The notes: generated from the letters alone by a model not told the origin. DNA of 38,381 nucleotides from Scenedesmus sp. ARA3 (GCA_004335835.1 RWJK01001635.1:172332-210712), one strand, 5' to 3'; positions 1 through 10,602 are shown, counted from the stretch's first letter. Translations and numbers: made by a program.

Positions 1-872
1 TGCTCCACTCAACGAGGAGTGGGAACCCCAGTCAGGAGCCAACGAGAGGCTCATAGGGGGAGTATTCTTTTGGTGGCGCCACATGCAGCTCTGGCATACA
101 AACGCCGGCTGGCATGCACGCACCAACATGTACTGCCGTGCACTGTGAAGTTCCTTGTTGCTGTTCAGCTGATTGGTAACATGGTGATGATGCGCTGTGT
201 TTTTTGGTGTTGCTGTGAGCTTAGATGACGAGGCTGGCCACTGCCAGTGACTGGAGAAGCACACCAGAACTCCGAAGTTGCAGCAGCCATGGTGCCTTTG
301 GGGGGCCCTTCTAGATATGTGAGTGAGCAATATGTTGCATGCAGCTATTGCAGAATGTATTGTCTTTCCTGCAATTCCTTATACTGGTCACCTTGCTCAT
401 CGTGCTGCAGCTGCAGCTGGCTGGGGCACCTTCTGCTCAGCCAAGGTTGAAAGCGTTGGGGTGATGGGGCTGAGCAGCCAGTTTTGTGTCCTAGATAGAG
501 GACACACAACGTTTTATGTCTGCTGCAAAAGGCTCACGGCCGTTTCTCTGGTGATGAGCAGTGTGGGCACTCCAGACGCTGCCTGCACTGCCGGCACTGC
601 TGAGCTGCCTCGAGGGGTCCCCCGAGACAAACCCTGGTTTTCCGCGGCACAGCAGAACAGCGGTGATGGGGGTGAACCTACTAGTCAGTTCCCATTACAC
701 CGATACTCCAGTCGTTGCAGGCATGCCGCGTATATGCTGTTCCCTACGATTGGATGTGGGTGACACCGACACCACCAGCCCTTCGGTTGCATGCTAGCGA
801 TCTCGCCTGTCGCACCAAACGGTAATATTTGAAGCTTGTTTGTGAAATACGCTGCTCCTTGACTCCGTACAC
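1..872. other. Region upstream of the cryptochrome gene, no gene recognised
   Basis: No open frame here resembles a known protein. A short open stretch from base 2 to a stop at about 145 could be the 3' end of a gene lying off the left edge, but it shows no motif. The remaining frames are short and rich in Cys and Ala. The last few hundred bases probably hold the cryptochrome promoter and 5' UTR; no TATA box or other element stands out. Confidence 0.4.
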
Positions 873-3390
873 ATGAAGCAGCAGGCACAGCAGGGAGTTG
901 AGCAGACTGTGCTGATGCTGTTCCGCAAAGATCTGCGACTCGATGACAACCCGGCGCTGCTGGCAGCTCTGCAGGCAGCTAAAAACGTGGTGAGTGCAGC
1001 GGTGCCTGCCCGAAACAGCAACCATGCTTCATGCGCAGCACGCACAGCAGCGTTCCAGTGCTGCTGCTGCTGCTGCTCCTGCTGCTAGTGCTGGTGCTTT
1101 ACGCATATCAGCATACTGTATGCCTGTTCTGCTGTGTCGACCCAGGTGCCGGTATTCATTTGGTCTCCTGAAGAGGAAGGGCAGTTTCAGCCAGGCCGTT
1201 GCAGCAGGTGAGCAGCGCAGCCTTCAGCAGTGTTCAGGATATACATGCTGACTGTGCTGTTCAGGTCATGTGGCATGCATGCAGGCTCCTCAAAGGACGC
1301 TGCTGCTGTTCAGTGCCACGGCTATTACACATGAAACCCGCGCGGAAGTCATACCAGATGAACGCGTTACTTTGCAGCGCGCGCAGACACGCGATGCACT
1401 GCGTCTGCCTGCAAGTCCAGCAGCAGCAGCAGCAGCAGCAGCACGACATGCTGCCTGTCGTCACCTGTACAGCCACAAATCTAGAAAATGTTGCAAGACC
1501 CACTGTCAGACCTGTACCAACTAATGCAATAACCTTGCAGCACAGCAGCGAGTGCTATCACACTCAACTTGCGCCTTTGCTTGCGCTGCTGGTGGTGCTT
1601 GAAGCAGAGCCTCGCAGCACTGTCAGCGCAATCATCAGCCCCACCTGAATCATACTCTCAAGCCATCGCCACAGCCCTGCACAACAGCAGGACTGCTTTG
1701 ATACCGCCCCCGTCTTGACCTGTCGCTGCGCTGCAGGTGGTGGCTGAAGCAGAGCCTGGCATCTCTATCAGCACAGCTTGCAGCGCTGGGCTCCCGCCTG
1801 ATCATCCGCAGGGGCACTGCCCAACTGCACAGAACAGCAACACGTGCTGCTGCCTGACCCATCCGCACACCGTTATGTTTTCTGCTTTCTGCGTTGCAGG
1901 TGGTGGCTGAAGCAGAGCCTGGCATTTCTCTCAGCACAGCTGGCAGCGCTGGGCTCCCGCCTCATCATCCGCAGGGGCACTGCCTGCGTAGAGGTGCTGC
2001 TGCAGCTGCTGAGGGAGACTGGCGCAGGCGCGGTGTTCTTCAACCACCTGTTTGATCCCATCTCGCTGGTGCGGGACCATGACATGAAGCAGCAGCTAAC
2101 GGCAGCAGGTGAGGAGGCAGGCTGAGGGCAGACACATGTGTAGACTTTGGGCCGTAGCAGTCAACGCCTTTAAACCGGTGCAGAACAGCTAGTGTTGTGG
2201 TTGGGATGCGCGGTGTTTGTAAACCAACCTGTTTGACCCGATCTCTCTGGTGCGGGACCATGACATAAAGCAGCAGCTGACAGCAGCAGGTGCGTGGTTA
2301 CACCATACTATCTGATCAGCCAGAGTCGCAATACTTTTGGTGAGATACGCGGTGTTCTTCAACCACATGTTTGACCCTGTTTTACCCGATCTCGCTGGTG
2401 CGGGAGCATGATATGAAGCCGCAGCAGCTGACGGCAGCAGGTGCGTGGTTATACAGTAGGAATGCGCGTGTGAAGTGGCAACAGGGTGTAACCCTGCGCT
2501 GAGTGGGAGTCAACATCCCTAAACAGACCAGAACAGCTGATGTTTTGGTTGGGATGTGCTGTGCTCTTCAACCATTTGTATGACCCGATTTTGCTGGTCT
2601 GGGACCATGACATGAAGCAGCAGCTGACAGCAGCAGGTGAGGAGGCAGGCAGAGTAGGAAAGGCGCATGTGTTGACCTTGGCCTGTAGCAGTTGGCACTC
2701 CTCATCAGCTCAAGCCAGCTGCTGCATAAATCGGTGCCAGTGCTTTGTTACTCGACTACTTTTGATCCGATTACGCTGGTGCCGGATCATGACGTAGCCG
2801 CTGACGGCGGCAGGTAAGGAGGCAGGTGCATGTGCAATAGAGAGACCAGCAGCATGCATGATTCATACAGGCTGTAACAGCCAGCTACCAGGTTAGGATG
2901 TGCAGTGCGCGTGGGCAGCAAAGAACAACAGCAGTGATCGCCAAGTGTGTTGCAATGGCAGCCACTGCCCCAAACCCCTTGGCTAGCTGCAGTCGATGCT
3001 GCTGCTGCTGCTGCTGCCGCCGCTGCTGCTGCTGCTGCTGCCGTCCAGGTGCGCTGTGCCGCTCCTACAATGCAGATCTGCTGTATGAGCCCTGGACGGT
3101 GCTGGATGACAATGGGGAGCCCTTCACGACCTTCAAGTCCTTCTGGCAGCAGTGAGTGTGCAGCGCCGCGCAGCCTCAACACAAAACATCAGACCTCACT
3201 GCAGCAGCAGCAGCCGCAGCATACGCAGGCGTAAAGCAGCTAGATGAATAGTGTGAAGCAGCAAAGCGTGCAGCGTCTGCACAGCTTGGAGACCACAGCA
3301 GCAGCAATCAGATGCGCATCTGGCTGCAGGCCATGCCTGAGCACAGCTCGCATTGACAACGATCTAATTCAGCACCTTGTTGCTGTGTGT

Positions 3391-3427
<37 letters not shown>

Positions 3428-6100
3428 TGCAGGCTGCAGGCCATGCCCCGGCAGCCGCCCGTGCCCTGGCCGGCTCCCGCTGCGCTGCCGGCTGTGGACT
3501 CTGCCCTGCACAGTGAGGTCTTGGATGCCCTGCCTTTCTTTTCAAGCAGGGAGCAGGAGGCAGCTGCAGGGCAACTGTCAAGCAAGGTGTGTTTGTGATG
3601 ACGGCATGTCGGCCTATTGTTATGCTGTTGGTTTTCGAATGTACGGCGCTTGGTAGTGTCTTGTAGGGGTGGTGTTTGGGGTTGAGTGAGCCAGGAGGCA
3701 CCTGGCAGCAGATGGATTTAGTCAGCAGGGGTGTGTGTGTGCATGTGCCGGCTGTGGACCCTGCCCTGCATAGCGACAGCTTAGATGCCCTGCCCTTCTT
3801 TTCCAGCCGGGAAGAAGAAGCGGCTGCAGGGCAGCTGTCAAGCAAGGTGTGCAGTTACATGGGGTGTATGTATTGGCTGTTGAGGTGTAGTAATACCAAG
3901 GCAAACCTAGCCCCTGCTGCGGTCGCAGTGGAGCCGCGGCTGCGCGAAAGGCGCAGCATGCATGCAGCAGTTTGTTCAGGAGCAGCTGATGCGTGACATG
4001 ATGAGGAGGAGCAGCTGCAGCACTTCAGCCTCCGCAAGACACATATAACCCCTGATGCCGCCGCCGCCACCGCCGCTGCTGCTGCTGCTGCAGTGGAGGC
4101 CTGGTTGCGAAGGAGGCGCAGTGCGCATGCAGCAGTTCATCCAAGAGCAGCTGCAGCACTTCAGCCACCGCAAGGCCAACGTGGACCGCTGCTGCTGCAG
4201 CAGGCTGAGCCCATGGATACGCGTGGGCAGTGTTAGTGTGCGTCACATCTACTACAGGGTGAGTTTCAGGGTGTTAGAATTGGGTTGTATGGGTTTAGGG
4301 CCTCAACCATAAGCGTGTGATGGCCCCTCGATCCGTGTAGGCTGTGTCAGTGTGAGGCACATCTGCTACTGGATGAGGGGTGGTCGCTGGTCCAGGTTCA
4401 GGATTGCTGGGTTGTCAAGGTTTTAGCAAAGGGGATCAGCTTAGACCCCAAGGGCTGCTGCAGCAGGCTGAGCCCGTGGATGCGCGTGGGCAGCATCAGC
4501 GTGCGGCACTTGCACCGCACGGTAAGGCGTTGGCCGCTGGTAGGGTTGTCCACCAATGCACCAAGGGTTTCTGGGTTTACATTCTGGATTGTGTGGACAA
4601 AGGGGCTTGGCCCCCACGGCTGCTGCAGCAGGCTGAGCCTCTGGATACGCATGGACAGTGTCAGCGTGAGACACATCTACTACAGGGTGAGCTGTGGGGC
4701 TGGGGTGTTAGGTTGTGGGGGATTTAGGCCTCGAACCAGGCAACCTGTCAGCCTCTGGATACGCGTGGGCAGTGTCATCGTGAGACACGATCACTACAGG
4801 GTGAGCTCTGGGGCTGAGGTTTTGCTTGTTGGGGATTCGGGCCTAGAAGAAGACGGTCTCAGCATTTGAAACGTTTCAATCTGGCCAAAGGACGCGCGTT
4901 GTGCGGCCCTGTTGTAATCGCCACCTGCACGTTCTGCTGCACCTGAATCACCACTTGCGGCTGCCCTACAGGTGCGTGCGCAGCAGGCGCAGTGGGCTGC
5001 TGCTGGTGCTGACCGCCTGGCAGAACCTGACATATCGGCTGTGTTGTTGTTGTTTTGTAGTCAACCAGCAAGGTTGCCTATAACGCACAACCGACATTAT
5101 TTGCCAATAACACCCACCAATATAGTTGCTACCTTACAGATGCGCCCCCAGCAGGCGGAGTGGGCTGCGGCTGGTGCCGACCACCTGCCAAAACCTGACC
5201 TAACGTTTGTGTTGCTGCACTCTACCAATACATCTGCTGCCCTGGCAGGTGCGTGCCCAGCAGGCAGAGTGGGCTGCCGCTGGTGTTGACCATGACTCCA
5301 GCTGCCGCGACTTCATGCAGCAGCTGGCCTACAGGGAGTACAGCAGGTGGGGCTTGCAGGCTGCATTCAACAGCCCCAAAGTCATTGGCTGGGTTGCATG
5401 CGGTCATTATTGAATGCACATGTGCGCTGCGCTCTGTACGGGGGCATGACACAGTATCACCAAATGCTTGCAAGGCCTATAGTGAGGTGGCTGCTGCTGC
5501 TGCTGCTGCTGCTGCCAGGTACCTGTCCTTCCACTTCCCCTTCATGCATGAGCGGCCGCTGCTGAGCCACCTGCGCTGCGTGCCTTGGAACCTGGACCAG
5601 CACGCGTTCAAGGTGAGGCCGCAGCTTCTGTTTGTTGACCAAGTTTGACCCAGTTTCACCAAGTTGACCAAGCAGCTGCATTGACAGGCAGTGTACGCCC
5701 TGGGCCAACACGTGTATGCGCATGCTTCTGTATGCGCGTGCCCTGGAACCTGGACCAGCACGCATTCAAGGTGAGGCGGCAGCTGCTGCTTTTCGACCGA
5801 GTTTGACCGAGTTTGACCAAGTTGACCGAGTTTGACCAAGCAGCTGCATTCAACTGGAAGGGTAAGCCCCGGGCCGGCATGTGTATGGGCATGCTTCTGC
5901 ATGCACTGCGTGCCCTGAAACCCGGACCAGCACGCGTTCAAGGTGCGGCCGCTGCAATTGTGCCGGGGCAGTACAAGACATGTAGAAATTGGCGCAGTGG
6001 GTTGGCGCATGCCAGTTATGTTGCCAAGGTGATGGTATTGGTATGACCAGTCAAGCATGCACCTTTTGTCTCGGTGCCCGCTAGATGTGCCGCTGCCGCC

Positions 6101-6144
<44 letters not shown>

Positions 6145-6809
6145 GTCAGGCGTGGAAGATGGGCATGACCGGCTACCCGCTGATTGGTGCTGCTGCTCAC
6201 CACTGCTGCTGTTCATTGCTGCTGCTGCTGCTGCTGCTGCTGCCGCTGCTGCCGCTGCTGCTGCTGCCGCTGCTGCCGCTGCTGCTGCTGCTGCTGCCGC
6301 AGGCGTGGAAGATGGGCATGACCGGCTACCCGCTGATTGACGCAGCCATGAAGCAGCTGTGGAGCACAGGGTGGATGCACAACAGGTGCACATTATGGTT
6401 ATTGGGTAGTTGTGTGCTGCTGATGTCTCTTCATGGCTGGTCTGTTGTGGAGTCGTTGTCGACTCTGCAGCAGCTGTGGAGCACTGGGTGGATGCACAAC
6501 AGGTGTGCATTTATGTTTTTAGTAAAGACTATTTCAACTTTATGCTGCTGATTTGGCTAGGGCTGTTCAATTGTTGTTGCTTTGTTGTCGGCTGTTGCAG
6601 CCATGAAGCAGCTGTGAAGCACTGGCTTGATGCACAGCAGGTGAGGCCACAGTGCATTCCAGTGCTGATTGCGTCAGCATAGCAGTCCGGTGGCAAAGCT
6701 GGCTGCCTAGCTTCACGCATCTGGAACAGAGCTGCTCCCCGCCTGCTGGAGGTTCCAGTCTTCTTTACTGATGAGCACCAGTGATCAGTACGCTCTGCTG
6801 CTGCTTACA

Positions 6810-6857
<48 letters not shown>

Positions 6858-9800
6858 AGGCTGCGTGTGGTGTGTGGCGTGTTTGCGGTCAAGTACCTGC
6901 TGCTGCCATGGCAGTAGGGCCTGAAGCACTACTGGGATCATTTCTCCATTGGATCACATGCTGCTGCTGCTGCTGCTGCTGATGCTGCTGCTGCTGATGC
7001 TGCTGCTGATGCTGCTGCTGCTGCTGCTGCTGCTGCAGGCTGCGTGTGGTGTGTGGCGTGTTTGCGGTCAAGTACCTGCTGCTGCCGTGGCAGTGGGGCC
7101 TGAAGCACTACTGGGACCAGCTACTGGATGCTGACCTGGAAAGTGACGCGCTTGGGTGGCAGTACCTCAGCGGCTGCATGGTCGGTGAGTTGCAGGCTGG
7201 CTGTTTGGCAGGAAGAAAGCATCGTACAAAGGTGTTGTTATGCCCGTAGCTGCATTGGTTTGTGAAGTGCCGGGCTGCTTTTGGTGAGGTGTCAATGGTT
7301 GTGTGTGGGGCGGGCACCAGCTGCTGGATGCTGACCTGGAAAGTGATGCGCTGGGCTGGCAGTATTTGAGCGGCTGCATGGTCGGTGAGTTTGCAGGCTG
7401 GCTGTTTGGCAGGAACAACGCTGGTCAACGCCCGTGAGCTGCGTGTACGTGTCTGATTTTCTTTGATGTTGATTGAGGGGTAGCTGCATAATTATTAAAA
7501 CTGTGGTGCTGCTTTTGGTGGTGTGGCAATGGTTTGGTGTGGGGCTGGGCACCAGCTGCTGGATGCTGACCTGGAAAGTGACGTGCTGGGCTGGCAGTAC
7601 CTCAGCGGCTGCATGGTCGGTGAGTTTGCAGGCTGGCTGTTGCTCTTTGGCACGAAACTGGGCCTTTTTTGGATGCTCTCTCAATGCCCAGAAGCTGCGC
7701 ATTCATGTCTGTTTCTCCTTATGTTGTTTGAGGGGTAGCTGCACATGTGTAGTTGCACTGCTTTTGGGGTGGTGTTTAATGTTTGTGGGTGCGGCTGGGC
7801 ACCAGCTGCTGGATGCTGACCTGGAAAGTGTCCCACTGGGCCGGCAGTACTTTAACGGCTGCATGGTCGGTGAGTGGTTGCCAGCGTTGAGTATGAAGCT
7901 GGGGTGCCGGGAGTTCACTTTGTCTTTGGGTGAAGCTAGGCTGACAACGGCTCTGCATGAGGCTCTGCATGTAAGAGGCTGATAGGGGCTAATCAAGGTA
8001 TATTTCCTGTGCCGTAAAGTCTGCAATGCCTGACCGCAGATGCACCCCTGTCAGGGCAGATGATGGATAATGCTGGCAGAAGCCGCCAGACGGCGGGGTA
8101 ATGCGCTACATATAGCATGAAACATCTTATTACGTCAAGTCGATGTTGCTGCATTGCGTGCAGACGCGCCGCCGTTTGGGCAGCTGATGGACATCCCGGC
8201 AGAAGCGGCCAGCTTTGACCCAGATGGCGAGTTTGTGCGGCGCTGGCTGCCGGTGCTGGCGCGTATGCCCACACAACACGTGCACGCGCCGTGGACGGCC
8301 CCGCAGGTGCGATAGGATTTGCTGTTTGGGGTGTTTTGAACCCAGTGCAGCTTGTATGCGCGGCCTGCATTATGTGGCAGCTGCTACTTGCTGAGAAGCT
8401 TGCTCGACATAAGCATGTCTGCTGCAGCTGGTTGTCGTTCATGTCACATGTTCGACTAGCTGCCGGTGCTGGTGCGCATGCCCCTGCAGCACATGCAGCA
8501 TGGACCGCGCTGCACGTGTGCTTGGTGATTTTCATGCTGCATAGGAAAACTGCTGGTGGCTGTTGCGCATGGTTTGCATCAAGTGATCGGTGTTTCGTGG
8601 TGCGTGTTGGAATCGCTGCTACACTGCAGGTGGCCCCTTATTACTGAAAAGCTGGTATAGCCGACCTGCTGCCTTGCCTAACGTGCTTAGCACACATAAT
8701 AAGCAGTTGTGCTGTGCTGTGCTGCTCTGCTGGTGCAGGAGGTGCTCGATGCTGCTGACGTGGAGCTGGGCTTTAACTACCCGCTGCCCATCGTGACACA
8801 GGAGGTAATCCTGCAACCTGATTACGCCCACCTGTTACATTCATAGAAATTAATGTGTAAGGGGTGGGCTATGTGGAGCTGGGCTTCAACTACCCGCTGC
8901 CCATTGTCACGCAGGAGGTAATCTTACGGCTTGATTATGCCCATCTGTTACGTTCATAGTAGTAGTGTATAAGGGGTGGGCTGACGTGGAGCTGGGCTTC
9001 ACTACCCGCTGCCCATCGTGACACAGGAGGTAATCCTGTGGCCGGATTATACCCCCAGCTGTCATCTCTTGACTTCGAGTGGTTGAATTCATATGCTTCT
9101 GCATTTGAGATGAGTGTGTGCATCTGCACCTTGCTGATAACCAGCTTAGGGCTTGCTTCTGCGTCTGTGTGTCTTTGTTGCATCTGCTGCTTTTGTGTGT
9201 TACACAGGATGCTGCTGCTCGGCTCACAAGTGCTGCAGCAGTAATAGAAGCCAGCCTGCAGCAGCAGGAACAGCAGCAGCAGGGTCAGCGGCAGCAAGAG
9301 GACATCCCTCAACAGCAGCAGCAGCAAAGTGCTAGCAAGCAGCCCTACCGGCCGCCCACTGAACCCATGCAGAGCTACAGCAGAGCTCACCACACAGCAG
9401 CAGCAGCTGCTGCAGAGCACATGCGGCAGCAGCACAGCAACGTGGAGCTGGCCTCTATGCCTCAGCAGCAGCAGCAGCTCGCGCCAACTGCTGCTGCTGC
9501 TGCTCCAGCAGCTGCCGCAGCAGCAGCAGCAGAAGATGAGGCACCAGGCATCCAAGCAGCAGCAGCAGCAGGGCCTGAAGCTCCAGGGCACGAGCAGCAG
9601 CAGCAGCAGCAGGATGACATGTGGCAGCAGCAGGCGCTGCAGAACGACGTGCACCTGCGGCAGCGCCAGCAGCAGCACCGCCACCAGCAGCTTCAGCAGC
9701 GGCTGTGGCACCAGCAGCAGCGGCAGCACCGCCCCAGCAGCCACAAGCGGCGGCGGCAGGGCAGCCAGGAGCTGCAGCAGCAGCAGCAGCAAAGAAGCAA

Positions 9801-10036
9801 TGCCGGCGGCTCAGCTGCTGCAGCAGATGCTGCAGGAGTTGCCAGAGCTGCTGCTGCTGCTGCTGGTGATGGTGGGGCTGGGGGTCATGAGTATGGATAC
9901 GATTATGCAGCTGAGAGCGGCAGTGATTGCAGCGAGCAGAACAGCAATGCACCGCCTGCTGAAACAATGATGACAGCATGCAGCGGCATCATGCAGCAGC
10001 AGCAGGACGGCAGCGAGTGCAGCGGTGGGCTTGAGG

Positions 10037-10075
<39 letters not shown>

Positions 10076-10332
10076 TGGAAGAAGGCGATCATGTGTTGCA
10101 GCAGCCATTGCCGCAAGCAGAGCTGCAGCCTCAGGAGCAGCAGCAGCAGCAGCAGGACGGAATGCCTGGTCTGCGACAAGAGCAGCAGCAGCAGGACAGT
10201 ACCATGCAAGCAGCGCTGCAGCCTGATCAGCTACAGGAGGAGCAGCAGCAGCACGAGGAGCAGCAGGAGCAGCAAGATTGGGAGCAGGAGCAGCGGCAGC
10301 AAGCTTGGATGACTCAGCTGTTTGGCAGCTAG
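873..10332 (+). CDS. CRY: Plant-type cryptochrome blue-light receptor with Gln-rich C-terminal extension
   Basis: Flavin blue-light receptor of the photolyase/cryptochrome superfamily, plant CRY branch; family members act in nucleus and cytosol. Exons read by phase: 873-989, 1146-1207, 1900-2108, 3049-3151, 3433-3586, 4094-4258, 5249-5346, 5519-5612, 6303-6385, 7039-7184, 8164-8306, 8739-8804, 9208-10332; 2565 nt, 854 residues. The photolyase-homology domain is about residues 1-485: [13 protein letters not shown] (17-29), WSPEEEG and SRWWLK near 45-65, [20 protein letters not shown] (341-344), [13 protein letters not shown]. The electron-transfer Trp triad is present (W326, W379, W402), and the Asp facing flavin N5 in plant cryptochromes is kept (D398). 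The TSxLSP-type flavin loop is degenerate (SRLSP). Residues 481-854 form one exon, mostly Gln/Ala runs, with no clear DQxVP motif of the plant DAS tail. MHNR (359-362) replaces the LHDR seen in Arabidopsis CRY1. The family call is firm; exon edges are inferred from phase. Confidence 0.93.
1586..1821 (+). repeat. Two acceptor-type echoes of cryptochrome exon 3
   Basis: Bases 1737-1821 copy the first 85 or so bases of exon 3, with its preceding CAG acceptor, at high identity, then diverge after GGCACTGCC. Bases about 1590-1640 hold an older, weaker copy around GGTGGTGCTTGAAGCAGAGC. The intact exon follows at 1900. Confidence 0.85.
2205..2815 (+). repeat. Four donor-type echoes of cryptochrome exon 3
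   Basis: Copies of the 3' half of exon 3 (the [18 protein letters not shown] coding part), each running through a GT donor, lie at 2205-2289, 2347-2440, 2552-2636 and 2759-2813. They decay progressively: the copies at 2205 and 2759 gain a stop codon (ATAAAG, GACGTAGCC), and the one at 2347 has a small insertion. None starts with a usable acceptor, so they look like intronic fragments rather than alternative exons. Confidence 0.88.
2998..3048 (+). repeat. CTG/CCG triplet tract ending at the exon 4 acceptor
   Basis: A run of CTG and CCG triplets ends in CCGTCCAG, immediately before exon 4 at 3049. It occupies the place of the polypyrimidine tract. Confidence 0.85.
3322..4037 (+). repeat. Echoes of cryptochrome exons 5 and 6
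   Basis: 3322-3345 is a short acceptor-type copy of the start of exon 5 (GGCTGCAGGCCATGCC). The true exon 5 lies at 3433-3586. 3748-3846 copies the 3' two thirds of exon 5 with its donor (TCAAGCAAG then GTGTG). 3921-4037 is an acceptor-type copy of the first part of exon 6 and contains stop codons (for example TGA at about 3990). The order is donor echo of exon 5, then acceptor echo of exon 6, then intact exon 6 at 4094. Confidence 0.82.
3392..3431 (+). repeat. (CTG)n tract before the exon 5 acceptor
   Basis: About 13 CTG units with one TTG, ending in GCTGCAG at the 3' splice site of exon 5. Confidence 0.9.
4340..4802 (+). repeat. Four donor-type echoes of cryptochrome exon 6
   Basis: The last 40-70 bases of exon 6 (coding [20 protein letters not shown]) recur at about 4340-4375, 4454-4521, 4617-4686 and 4748-4799. 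Three keep a GTGAGC or GTAAGG donor. The copies at 4454 and 4617 also begin with GCTGCTGCAG, an acceptor-like sequence, so each could be recognised as a 58-nt exon; 58 is not a multiple of 3, so inclusion would break the frame. Confidence 0.85.
4963..5205 (+). repeat. Two acceptor-type echoes of cryptochrome exon 7
   Basis: 4972-5030 and 5140-5200 copy the start of exon 7 (acceptor CAG, then a GCAGGCGCAGTGGGCTGC-like stretch) and break off where exon 7 continues to the LAYREYSR segment. The complete exon is at 5249-5346. Confidence 0.85.
5491..5518 (+). repeat. (CTG)8 tract before the exon 8 acceptor
   Basis: Eight CTG units followed by CCAG directly at exon 8. Confidence 0.9.
5640..5945 (+). 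repeat. Two donor-type echoes of cryptochrome exon 8 with co-duplicated intron
   Basis: The end of exon 8 (CTGGACCAGCACGCGTTCAAG) recurs near 5750-5771 and 5920-5942, each followed by a GT donor and by related intron sequence: TTTGACCAAGTTGACC blocks at about 5640-5672 and 5798-5840, then a GGGC...GCATGCTTCTG block. The unit therefore covers exon end plus about 150 bases of intron. Confidence 0.87.
6102..6645 (+). repeat. CTG tracts and echoes of cryptochrome exon 9
   Basis: 6102-6143 is (CTG)14, followed by an acceptor-type copy of exon 9 (6148-6187, ending at CTGATTG). 6218-6300 is a CTG/CCG tract leading into the intact exon 9 (6303-6385). Donor-type copies of its end follow at 6465-6501 (GTGGATGCACAACAG then GTGTG) and 6598-6641, the latter with an in-frame stop (CTGTGAAGC). 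Confidence 0.87.
6813..7036 (+). repeat. Two CTG tracts and an acceptor-type echo of cryptochrome exon 10
   Basis: (CTG)15 at 6813-6857 ends in CAG before a near-identical copy of the first 90 bases of exon 10 (6861-6950), which carries a TAG (CCATGGCAGTAGGGC) where the real exon reads TGG. A second CTG tract with GATGCTG interruptions (6960-7036) leads into the intact exon at 7039. Confidence 0.88.
7316..7875 (+). repeat. Three donor-type echoes of cryptochrome exon 10
   Basis: Copies of the last 70 bases of exon 10 (ACCAGCTGCTGGATGCTGAC through CATGGTCG) end at donors 7384, 7619 and 7869. The intact exon ends at 7184, so the steps are 200, 235 and 250 bases. Downstream intron sequence (GAGTTTGCAGGCTGGCTGTT) is co-duplicated. 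All copies remain open in frame. Confidence 0.9.
8037..8520 (+). repeat. Echoes flanking cryptochrome exon 11
   Basis: 8037-8090 is a diverged acceptor-type copy of the start of exon 11 (GGGCAGATGATGGAT, GGCAGAAGCCGCCAG). 8455-8520 is a diverged donor-type copy of its end (CTGCCGGTGCTGGTGCGCATG). The intact exon is 8164-8306. Confidence 0.75.
8870..9035 (+). repeat. Two donor-type echoes of cryptochrome exon 12
   Basis: 8872-8917 and 8984-9030 copy GACGTGGAGCTGGGCTT...CAGGAG plus the GTAATC donor and the following CTTGATTATGCCCATCTGTTA-like intron sequence. The period is about 110 bases. The second copy has lost one base in TTCAACTAC. Confidence 0.9.
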
Positions 10333-10515
10333 GCAGAGGTATGTAGTGTGCTGGCGGCGGCGGAAGCAGCAGCAGCTGAGAAAGGCTTGGCAGCTGCGTG
10401 CTGCAAGGGATGCAGGCTTAATGCAGGCTGCACGTTAGCGTGCCGCCCTGCATGGATTGATGTCAATCACCACTGAAATGGTGGTGCATTACTAACATGA
10501 TTTGTTATTTGTTCG

Positions 10516-10520
10516 TGTAA
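10516..10520 (+). terminator. TGTAA polyadenylation motif, cryptochrome
   Basis: TGTAA lies 184 bases after the stop at 10330-10332, in the position expected for a green-algal poly(A) signal. Confidence 0.6.
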
Positions 10521-10602
10521 AACATGTGGAGGTTTGCGGCACGGGCTGATTGCGCCCAAGTCACCTGAAAGGTTGTGTCGTCTGATTTTTACTTTACGTG
10601 CG

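Noticed and set aside
6016..6551. Poly-Ala and poly-Leu frames on both strands in cryptochrome introns 8 and 9
   Set aside because: Explained by (CTG)n and CTG/CCG tracts next to splice acceptors.
2205..9035. Echoes as mutually exclusive alternative exons
   Set aside because: Most copies lack one of the two splice sites or start mid-exon, and several have stop codons. The few with both sites have lengths that break the frame.
9455..10209. Long minus-strand Leu-, Ala- or Ser-rich frames opposite the cryptochrome tail
   Set aside because: They are the antisense reading of CAG repeats, which has no stop codons in any frame. The plus frame joins perfectly to the cryptochrome.
873..10332. Class I photolyase instead of cryptochrome
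   Set aside because: MHNR is photolyase-like, but [16 protein letters not shown] and the N5-facing Asp in [10 protein letters not shown] match plant cryptochromes, and there is a long C-terminal extension.
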